NCBI GenBank assembly: GCA_963834365.1
Contig: CAWIBS010000044.1
Coordinates: 1 to 64,000, forward strand
Origin: CAWJAP01 sp963834365
GTDB lineage: Bacteria > Acidobacteriota > Vicinamibacteria > Vicinamibacterales > Vicinamibacteraceae
Length of the DNA: 64,000 nucleotides
Direction of reading: 5' to 3'
The translations under genes and the position numbers were made by a program. Shown here in pieces: positions 55,030 through 62,968 of this stretch. Under the pieces are notes generated by a model. It had not been told where the DNA came from, searched no databases, and saw nothing but the letters and a program-made list of their open reading frames with translations. Position 1 is the stretch's first letter. Each line of letters starts with the position of its first letter.

Positions 55030-55335
55030 ACGAGCAGCCGAATCGCGCCTGATAGGAAAGGGGAGCAGAAGCGCCTGCATCCGCAGGGAGATCTCCGCCC
55101 ACTTCGTCCAAAAAATCGTGCCCCGGGGCGCGAGCTCGCAGCAGGGTGGCCTCGTCACGGTGGGCGCCGGTGAAGCTCCGCGGGCACTGCGAAGAGCTCT
55201 GTCTCCAGCAGCGTCTCAGGCCGGCCCGTACAGTCGATGGTGACGAGCGTCTGGCGCGCGCGGGCGCGGCGCGTGTGAATGAGCCGCGCGGCCACCTCCT
55301 TTTTCGGGAACCTGGATTGGTTACGGCAGCCTGGG
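55030..55335 (-). pseudogene. Remnant of a second sigma-54 activator AAA+ domain
   Basis: Translating in shifting frames gives KKEVAARLIHTRRARARQ, TLVTIDCTGRPETLLETELF, RSFTGAHRDEATLLRA, HDFLDEVG and EISLRMQALLLPF. These line up in order with residues about 55-140 of the intact activator at 51007-52158 (KEVAARLIQGRSL, VTVNCGGLPDSLLESELF, GSFTGAYRDK, LLDEVGEMSLRMQALLLRF). The Walker A is degenerate (an N-P-G-S-R-K-K sequence) and nothing corresponding to the sensor, C-terminal or HTH regions follows. It is therefore a decayed paralogue fragment, not merely a frameshifted gene. Confidence 0.7.
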
Positions 55336-55435
55336 TGCGGACGACACGCGGCAGGCGCTTCAGGGCGCCGGCTCGACGCTCGGGGCTGTCGCTGGCTGGA
55401 GCCGAAGTTCCCTGAACGCCGCGCCGCTACCGGGC

Positions 55436-55690
55436 CTAGGCCACTTTTTCGCCGGACGTACCCGCGATGCGATTCGATGCCATCCAGGTTGTCGGGGAGC
55501 ATCTCGGCGTCTTCGACGCTGATGCCGAACGTGCTCTCGAGAAAGCCGATCACCTCGAGCACGCCGGTCGAGTCGATGATGCCCTGGTCGAGCAGCGACG
55601 CCTCGTCGGTCAGCGAAGCCGGGTTGGCCACGTAGAAGTTCTTGGTGATGAACTCGCGCACCTGGGTCCCTGATCTCGGCGTGTGTCCAT
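55436..55690 (-). CDS. Acyl carrier protein, frameshifted
   Basis: About 83 residues. VREFITKNFYVANPASLTDE, SLLDQGIIDSTGVLEVIGFLE with the phosphopantetheine Ser in DST, and STFGISVEDAEMLPDNLDGI. The first residues (MDTRRDQG) and the last (NRIAG...GEKVA) lie in other frames, with shifts near 55663 and 55480. ATG at 55690 follows the methyltransferase stop by two bases. DSTG rather than DSL is usual for ACPs of carrier-protein pathways outside fatty-acid synthesis. Presumably loaded by the AMP ligase at 56413-57957. Confidence 0.85.
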
Positions 55691-55692
55691 GG

Positions 55693-56395
55693 CTACCGTT
55701 CCCTCATACGGCCAACCGCCACGCGCGCGTTGCCGGCTTCGTCATTGAGCAGGTCGGGGCCCTCGTAGACCTCGGCCCGCGTGAACAGCCGCGAGATCTG
55801 CCGGTCCTGCCCCAGGCCGATTTCAAACATCAGGAACCCGCCCGGCTTGAGGAAGGGCACGGCCTCGCGCAGCACGCGCTGGTGGATGGTCAGGCCGAAG
55901 GGCCCGCCATCGAACGCTTCGCGCGGCTCGTGCTCGAGCAGCGTCGCGCGCTCGCCGGCCAGCCGCCCGGTCGAAATGTACGGCGGATTGCAGACGATCG
56001 ATCGATCGTGCCCTCGAGCCCGAGCCCGGCCAGCCGCCGAACAGATCGCCCTGCGCGACCGTCGACGCGATCGGCGAGGCCGAGATGCTCGACGTTGCGG
56101 CGCGTCCAGCCGACGCAGCCGTCGGTCAGATCGGTCGCCCATACGCGCGACGTCCGGGGACGTGGCATGGCGATCGCGCACGCCAGGTTGCCGGCGCCGC
56201 AGCACATGTCGATCGACGCGCGACCCGTCCGGCAGCCGGCCCGCGCCCGCTCGATCGCGGCGCGGCCGAGCAGCTCGGTCTCGGGTCGTGGCACCAGCGC
56301 GCCAGGACCGCACGAGAGCTCGAGCGCCCAGAAAGGTCGTGCGCCCGTCGAGCCATGGCCACGCTCGACGCGCGGCGTCAGAGTCGCCCGGACAT
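55693..56395 (-). CDS. SAM methyltransferase, HemK/PrmC-like fold, frameshifted
   Basis: About 234 residues. RPETELLGRAAIERA, IDMCCGAGNLACAIA (SAM motif I), VWATDLTDGCVGWTRRNVEHLG, and IVCNPPYIS, the NPPY catalytic motif for N-methylation of amide groups, followed by LKPGGFLMFEIGLGQ. The 70-residue helical N-terminal domain of PrmC is mostly absent, so it is probably not the release-factor enzyme. Frame changes near 56290-56380 and 56010. Lies between the ACP and AMP ligase; acts perhaps on the carrier-bound or polysaccharide-bound group. Confidence 0.7.
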
Positions 56396-56412
56396 GCCGC
56401 GTCCTCGTCCGC

Positions 56413-57957
56413 TCACTTCAGGTCCGTCTTCTTGATCTTGCCGGTGGTGGTCTTCGGCAGCTCCGCCACGATCTCGACGAACTTCGGCACCATGAAGTTC
56501 TCGAGACGCTCCTGACACTCGCGCGAGATGTCCTTGCTCGGTGATCGTCGACGCCCTCTTCGAGCACGACGAACGCCTTGACCGCCTGGCCGAGGATCTC
56601 GTCGGGCACGCCGATGACCGCCACTTCCGTGCACGCCCGGGATGTTGACGATGACGCTCTCGACTTCCTTCGGCGCGACCTTCTCGCCGCGCGACTTGAT
56701 GATGTCGTCCATGCGGCCGACGAAGTACAGGTAGCCCTCTTCGTCGAGCTTGCAGTAGTCGCCGGTGTAGAGGACCAGCTCGCCCGGCAGCGGGCCCGGG
56801 CTGCAGTTTCTTCGCGGTCTCCTCCGGCTTCTCCCAGTAGCCGCGCATCACCGTGGCGCCGCGGATGACGAGCTGCCCGACTTCGCCTGGGCCGAGCGCG
56901 TTCGTCGCTTCTCGTTGACGATCCACAGCTCGGTGTTGGGAATGGCGATGCCGACGCTGGTCGGCTTGCGGTCGATGTCCTCGGGCGGCAGGTACGTGCA
57001 GCGCTTGCACTCGGTGAGCCCGTACATCGAGAAGACCTTCGCCGCGGGAACAGCTCGCGCAGCATCGTCGATGTGCTTGATCGACAGCGCCGCCGCAGTG
57101 TTCGTGACGTAGCGGATCTTCGAGAAATCGTACTCGCTCGAGTGTCTTCGAGTCCGCCGAGGATCGCGAAGATCGTCGGCACGCCGGGGAAACCGGTGAC
57201 GCCCTCGTCGACCACGCGTTCAGCACCTGCGCGGATACGTGAACGAGCGCTCGAGCACCAGCCGCGCGCCCATCCGGAACGCCATGATCATCTGATACAG
57301 GCCGTAGTCGAACGACAGCGGCAGCACGCCGAGGATGACGTCGTCCTCGACGTTCTCGAGGTAGGTCGTGATCGACGTCGCGGCCGTCAGCATGTTGCGG
57401 TGCGTCAGCATCACGCCCTTGGGATCGCCGGTGCTGCCCGACGTGTAGATGATCGACGCCAGATCGATGTCGATGTTCGCGGCGCGGCGGCGGCGTCGTC
57501 GGCGTCGGCGCTGTTGCAGGACGCGGCTCGCGCCGGCGCCGACGATGCGTCGCCTTCGAGCCACGTGCGATCGCGGCCGGCGCGGCTGCCTGCCAGACGC
57601 CGCGTCGAGGTGCGCGTCGCTGATGAGCGCCACGCGCGCGGCAGTCGTTGAGCAGGTACGTCGAGCTTGTCTTCTTTGGTCTGCGGATTGACCATCGAGA
57701 CGACGGCGTTCGCCTTCAGCACGCCCCAGAACGACGACGACGGCCTCGACGGTGTTGTCGGCGAACACGACGACGCGATCGCCGCGCGCGACGCCGCGCT
57801 CGATGAGGGCGTGCGCCAGCGCGTTGGCCCGCCGATCGAGTCTCGCGGTAGGTCAGGCGCTGCCGCTGGCAGACCAGCGCCACCTTGTCGCCGGCGCGTC
57901 GCGCGGCGTGCTCGAGATAGTCGTGAAGGAGCGGAACGGGCCGTGCATGTCGGACAT
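56413..57957 (-). CDS. AMP-forming acyl-CoA/acyl-ACP ligase, heavily frameshifted
   Basis: About 514 residues. Recognisable: HDYLEHAARRAGDKVALV start, YTSGSTGDPKGVMLTHRNML (P-loop-like AMP motif), VEDDVILGVLPLSFDYGLYQMIMAFRMGARLV, VTGFPGVPTIFAIL, the late YYCKLDEEGYLYFVGRMDDIIKSRGEKVAPKEVES part, and C-terminal PKTTTGKIKKTDLK with the catalytic Lys. At least eight indels. Similar ligases occur next to ACPs in exosortase-associated exopolysaccharide loci. Likely activates an acid and loads the neighbouring ACP. Confidence 0.8.
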
Positions 57958-58010
57958 GGCAGTGGGTGAGCGCTGCGCGGTTCTGCGGACTGGCGCGCCG
58001 GCGGGCGGGA

Positions 58011-58995
58011 TCAGCGTTCCAGCACTGGTTCGACGAGCAGCGGCGCGAGATGGAGATAGCGCGTGGTCCGCCGCTTGGCCTCGATGTCCTTGAAGACGCG
58101 CTCGACCTGCGCCGGCGTGAGCCCGACGACGGGCGCGACGTCGGCGGCGGCGACGCCGTGGTTGTGCGCGTAGAGGCACAGGTCCATCCGGTCGTAGGGC
58201 AGCGCGAAGTAGAACTCTTCCTGCGTCTGCGGCAGCGAGTACGTGTCGGTCGTCGGCGGCCGGCGCCGGATCTCCTCGGGCACGCCGAGGTGCTCGGCCA
58301 GCGCGTAGACCTGGGTCTTGTAGAGGTGCGCGATCGGCTTGAAGTCGGCGGCGCCGTCGCCGTTCTTCACGAAGAACCCCTGGTCGTACTCGAGCCGGTT
58401 GGGCGTGCCGGCCACGGCGTAGTTCAGCCGATCGGCGTGGTAGTACTCGGTCATCTTGCGCGACGCGCTGCTTGTAGTTGGTGGCGGCGACGAGCTGCAG
58501 ATACGGCGCCGAGCGGCATGCGCGCGCGTCCGCTGCTCGCCGGCCGGCGACTCTGCACCGTCAGCTGGAACACGTTGCAGCGGTCGCTGTCGAGGATCGA
58601 CGGCAGCGCGATCTTGCACTTCCAGCCGTCGCCGTACTCGGGGAAGACCTGCGCGGATGGCGTCGTCCTGGCGCGCGTAGCAGCCAGCGCCCTCGAGCGC
58701 CGGCGCGATGTCCTCGACGACGGCCTGCGATGCCGAGATGCGACGGCGAGCAGGCGGCCGAGCGCGAGCGAGTCGCCGGACGGAGTCGCGCTCGGGCATG
58801 AACAGGCCGAGCACGCGATCCGGCGCCGAGCGCGCGCGCGCAGAGCGCGGCGACGACCGAGCTGTCGATGCCGCCCGAAAGGCCGAGCACGACGCCCTTG
58901 CGGCGCAGCGTGCCGAGCACCTGCTCCTTGATTGCTGCCTGAACGCGCTCGGCGACCACCGGCGCATCGATGCTGAGGACATCGGCCGAAAACAC
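58011..58995 (-). CDS. NAD synthetase-like ATP pyrophosphatase, frameshifted
   Basis: About 327 residues with the N-type PP-loop VVLGLSGGIDSSVVAALCARAL, later NAVAGTPNRLEYDQGFFVKNGDG-like (KTTDYE-region equivalent), ADFKPIAHLYKTQVYALAEHLGVP and YSLPQTQEEFYFALPYDRMD. This fits ammonia-dependent NAD synthetase (NadE) or a secondary-metabolism relative that forms amides. The 5' and 3' parts agree in frame; the middle (58470-58850) has several shifts. Start taken as GTG 58995. Being inside a ligase/ACP/asnB group rather than a cofactor operon suggests amide formation on a carrier-bound acid, an inference. Confidence 0.75.
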
Positions 58996-59163
58996 GGGAA
59001 GTGATGCTAGCACGACTGAACGGCTGACCAGCTTTACGTCGAAGCGCCCCAGGCAGGGCGTCGCCCGCCCCGGCGCGTCGCCATGCAGACCCCAGGGGTC
59101 CGAGACATGAACGGTTGCTTGCGGAATCCGCGTCGGAACCGGCGCCGGGCTGGCTTACTCGAA

Positions 59164-60260
59164 TCAGGGGCGGACGGGCACCGAGAAGCGCTTCGTCACG
59201 CGCCCGGTCATCTCGGCGACTCGGGCTCCGTAGTCGATGAGTGGCTGCTCGACGAAATGGAATGACAGACGGGCAGGCAACAAGCGCGATCAGGCATACC
59301 ACGGTGCCGCCGAAGGGGCCGAGCGGCCACGGGCTGGTCGGCCCGAACCCCACCCACAGCGCGATCATGTGAAACAAATACACGCCATACGAGTATTTCG
59401 CCACGCAATGGGATGCGCGCTGAATCAGTCCCGGACCGAAATGACGGAATCGCGGAATCGCCCAGCCGATGACGAGGCAGTACCAGCCAGCCGAGCCACG
59501 CCGGATGCACGACGGACGATGCCGACGCGACCGCCAGGTAGGCCGCGGTCACCCCCAGGAGTAGAACAATCCAGCCGGCGGGACGCCAGCGCGGCTCGAC
59601 GCGCCGCAGGTGCACGTAGGCGAGGACGCCGGCGAGAAAGCACGGCGCGAACCGCGCCACCCCCAGCGTCCCAGGCCCGGCACGAGGGGCTGCACGATAG
59701 CGGCGACGACGGCCAGCCCGAAAGAGGCCCCAGGCCGTACGCGCACCGCGCGACCCCTGGAGGAGCAGAAAGAGGAACGGGAGCAGGGCGTACATCTGCA
59801 CTTCGAGAGGCAGGCTCCACAGCGGGGTGGGACCAGCTCGGCATTCACGAGGTTCTGGACGATGAGCACATTCGCGATGATGTCGCGAGTCGAGAAGTCG
59901 GGCGTGCTCGTGCCCCACGCCAATGGAGGAATACCGGCCGCAAGGACCAGGGCGACGCATACGATGCTCAACGGGAAAATGCGGAAGAGACGCCGGATAT
60001 AGAACGTGATGAAAAAGGCCGACCCCGATGCCGGCTCCGGTCCATCGAGAGCATCAGCACCAAGCTCGTGTGCACGAAGAACATGAGCACACCCATCCGG
60101 CCCAGTTGCCACGCGAGGGGATTGACATCCGCTCCGAGGCGTGCCCCGCCGTTTCGAGCACATGGTCCGCGACCACCAGGAGGACTGCGACCGCCCGCAT
60201 GAAGTCGAGATTGGTCAGCTCCGCATCGCCGCCGCCGGTGCGGGGTTCGCCGCCGACACG
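59164..60260 (-). CDS. Acyltransferase-3 (OafA/YrhL) membrane protein, frameshifted
   Basis: An inner-membrane O-acyltransferase of about 365 residues. Pieces in order: NLDFMRAVAVLLVVADHVLE (conserved R/H of the family), MGVLMFFVHTSLVLMLSM, FFITFYIRRLFRIFPLSIVCVAL, TPLWSLPLEVQMYALLPFLFLLL, GWIVLLLGVTAAYLAV, MAKYSYGVYLFHMIALW, and FHFVEQPLIDYGARVAEMTG ending KRFSVPVRP. At least six indels. Start uncertain (about 60240-60270). It probably acetylates or acylates a surface polysaccharide. Confidence 0.78.
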
Positions 60261-60472
60261 ACGTTGTCACCGCCGCCGCTCCCTGGCTCGGTGCGGGTCA
60301 GCGCGGGCTCACCACCCCTGGCGCGACCGCGACGGATCTGGCTCGTCAACCTTCCGGTTGGGAATCCCGAAATGGCGTTCGACGACTGTGTCATATCCTT
60401 GTTCGGCGCCCGAGACGGCGCGCATGCCTGGACTAACGTGCCGGGAGTGCCCAGAAGAACATCGACACGCGA

Positions 60473-61141
60473 TCAGCCCGAATCGACGCGTGCGCGGGCC
60501 GTGGCCTCGGCCAGTGCGACGGCCAGCCCGCTCAGCGCGGCATCGATTCTGCGGTAGCAGCGCATGAACGTCTCGCGCTCATGTCCGAAAGGGTCGAGGA
60601 GGTTCACCCGTTCGCGGGCGCCATAGCGGCCGTTGTCTGGCTCGTAGAGGGACAGCAGATGGACCCGCTCCGTCAGATGGGGTGCCATGCGCCGTACGAC
60701 CTCTCGCTGGCTCGGCTCCATCACGACAACGATGAGATCGGAACCGGAAAATTGGCCCGATGTGACGTCGGCGGCGCGATGGTGCTCGAGTGCGATGCCG
60801 AAGGTCGCCGCCGCATCGACGGCGAAGGGGGGCGGCGCGGGAGCCTGCGAGGCGCGGAGCCCCGCCGAGAGGCAGATGATATCGGTGAGGCCCGCCTCGT
60901 CGAATCGCGTCCTGGCTCGCAGCGCTGCGAAGGGGCTGCGGCAGATGTTGCCCTTGCATACGAAGAGCACGCGCCGAGGAGGAACATCCGGCATGGGTGG
61001 GTTCCGAATGCTCCGAGCCTGACGAGCCCACGCCAAATCCTTGGCAAACCCCTTGACCCTTTGCGCTCGCGGATGCCGCAGAACTGCCCCCACGAGTCTG
61101 GCCAGCCACCCGGACTCCGAGGCGACACCGCGTTGTCTCAT
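60473..61141 (-). CDS. Low-molecular-weight protein tyrosine phosphatase (Wzb-like)
   Basis: 222 residues, intact. An N-terminal extension of about 50 residues precedes RRVLFVCKGNICRSPFAAL, the C-x5-R phosphatase loop, and the catalytic-Asp-bearing NLLDPFGHERETFM. LMW-PTPs paired with a tyrosine autokinase control capsule or exopolysaccharide polymerisation. No kinase gene is in the window. Located between the acyltransferase and the YdcF-SGNH gene, all on the minus strand. Confidence 0.88.
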   Translation of the reverse strand: MRQRGVASESGWLARLVGAVLRHPRAQRVKGFAKDLAWARQARSIRNPPMPDVPPRRVLFVCKGNICRSPFAALRARTRFDEAGLTDIICLSAGLRASQAPAPPPFAVDAAATFGIALEHHRAADVTSGQFSGSDLIVVVMEPSQREVVRRMAPHLTERVHLLSLYEPDNGRYGARERVNLLDPFGHERETFMRCYRRIDAALSGLAVALAEATARARVDSG

Positions 61142-61146
61142 GGAAA

Positions 61147-62512
61147 TCAGCGCGCGGCGAGATGGCCCTCGAGCAGGGGCACCGCATAGTGGTCCAGCAC
61201 GGCATAGCCGGCGGGCGAGATGTGACTGCCGTCCGCATCCGCGAAGTCCCTGAGCCGCCGGCCATCCGCGGAGGACAGGACAGGCTGCAGGTCGAGCAGG
61301 AAAAGGCCCTCCTGCGCGGCGAACGCGCGCATCCAGCGGTTCACGTCGAGCACGTGACCGTTGATGTAGTCCTGGTAGCTGGTCTTGCCGCGCAGCCATC
61401 CGACGAAATCCGCGAGCGTGTTCGTCACGCCGGCGGGGCCGCGCACGGTGACTTCCGTAGTCAGGATGGGTTCGATGCCGAGACGCCGCGCTCGTTCGAC
61501 CATCGTGGCCATCTCCTGCCGGACCCGCGCGCGGGCGCTCTCTGTCCGATCGCGCGGGCTGCGGAAGACATCGTTGATGAAGCCCCAGATCACGACGGCC
61601 CTCGGCCGATGGGCGGCGACGTCGGCATCGAATCGGGCCGAGAGCTCGAACGATTGTTGGCCCGCGACGCCCTTGTTCAGGACGTCCCTGCCCTGGATGA
61701 CGGGTTTCCAGCCCGCGGCGTAGGAAGCTCCCAGGATGATGATGGGACCGTTGGGAAATGCGGGCGGACGCGTGACCGGCACATCAGAGTCCCGAGCCAG
61801 CGCGGGGGGCGACCCCACGACCGACCGATGCGGCTTGAAACCGAACTTGACCCAATAGTAGCCCCACGCCACCGTTTCATGGACGGCGAGGTAGAGCATC
61901 GACATGTGGTCGGGATGCGAGTCCGGCGTCTGGACCGACGCCCGCTCGACATCGTAGCCGAAGGCCCGGAAGCACGCTTCCGCGCGCGGCATGTGGAGGC
62001 GGTCGGTCACGAGCACGATCCGGCGCGCACCCATCGATTGCAGGATCGGATGCGAGAACGCCGCGTTCTGCCACGTGTTGCGCGCGGCAGCCTCCAGCCT
62101 GATCTGGTCAGAAGGGATGCCCAGTCGGGTGGCCATCGCCGCCATCGCGCCGGCCACGCTGCAGGGTGTCCCCCGCGGCCGTCCGCCGGTGATGAGCACG
62201 TGAGGCGCCCGTCCTTCCGCGTACAAGCGGCTGGCCAGCAGGACGCGCTGAATCGCGAAGCTGTTGGGTGCGCAACGTTGGTTGATCCCCGCGCCGAGCA
62301 CGACGAGGACATCGCCGCGGCCGTCAGTGTCGCTCTTGATGAGGGGAGTGACGAGGTAGTTGGCCGCAGTGGTGTGATTGATCAGGGTACTGACCGGCCG
62401 TCACGCCCACCAGGCCGCACAGAACGCCCAGCCAGAATCGGGAGCGTCTCGGGCGGACCGTCTCACCCGTTTCCGTCCCCCGCCACCGCGCAGGGTTCAG
62501 CGAGCGCCACAT
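61147..62512 (-). CDS. YdcF-like (DUF218) and SGNH hydrolase fusion, membrane-anchored, one frameshift
   Basis: About 455 residues. An N-terminal membrane helix (RFWLGVLCGLVGV) leads, through one frame change near 62400, into a DUF218 domain: GDVLVVLGAGINQRC, LYAEGRAPHVLITGG, NTWQNAAF and ARRIVLVTDRLHMPRAEACFR. Residues about 235-455 are an SGNH/GDSL domain: IIILGASYAAGWKP (GAS as block I), VVIWGFINDVF (GxND block III), and DADGSHISPAGYAVL (Asp-x-x-His). Both domains act on periplasmic sugar or envelope substrates in known relatives. The fusion joins a lytic or transfer domain to a probable esterase. It starts at ATG 62512 and diverges from the broken small gene. Confidence 0.82.
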
Positions 62513-62635
62513 GACCGGCGCCCAGCGACTGAATTCGCCACCGCGGAGGCTTTAGGTATCCGAGAAGCTGATTCCTCGGACTGCAGGGAGCGCCGTTCGG
62601 CGACTTCCGAGCCTGGCTTGACAAACCCGACCGAA

Positions 62636-62652
62636 GGGAATGCGCCTTGCAT
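62636..62652 (+). promoter_or_regulatory. Sigma-54-like promoter of the broken small gene
   Basis: Reads GGGAATGCGCCTTGCAT: GG-N10-GC with full TTGCA at -12 (9 of 12). Predicted +1 near 62662, 37 bases before the ATG at 62699. Its counterpart before the intact copy at 52352 is at 52317-52333. Confidence 0.45.
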
Positions 62653-62698
62653 TCGCCCCGATCTTTCAGGGCTCTCACGAACGCGTCGCCGGTAGACC

Positions 62699-62782
62699 AT
62701 GGAGATCCATCTCGTTTCTACACTAACACCGGACGACGAAGACCCGCGGCGGACGTGCCGAGGAAGCCGCCCGTCCGGGTGA
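62699..62782 (+). pseudogene. Truncated copy of the small sigma-54-linked gene
   Basis: Encodes only 27 residues: MEIHLVSTLTPDDEDP, then unrelated residues and a stop. The first 16 codons match the 77-residue protein at 52352 at amino-acid level (MDIHFVSTLTPEDEAR) and at most DNA positions, after which similarity ends. The homologous start and the sigma-54-like site indicate a duplicated unit whose coding part later decayed. Confidence 0.7.
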
Positions 62783-62968
62783 TGATCGTGCGTGCGAGGC
62801 CTGTCGTTGAACGGGCGCCCGTTGACGGCCGACATCACACTGTGTAGGGTGAATCCGTCCGAGGCGGTTCCTCGATGGCAATGCCGATCCCCGTGCCAGG
62901 GCTGCCGGATGAGGCTGTGCGGAGGAGGCCCGGCAAACGACTCAAAGGCTTGACCTAGAAAGTCTCGT

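Noticed and set aside
55155..55435. Extension of the ACP frame to 168 codons
   Set aside because: Beyond the ACP the frame enters the remnant of the sigma-54 activator; a frame change near 55480 gives a normal ACP ending at 55436.
62841..62968. Possible sigma-54 site before asnB (GG-N10-GC near 62867)
   Set aside because: Only 7 of 12 positions match, close to what chance gives at this GC content.
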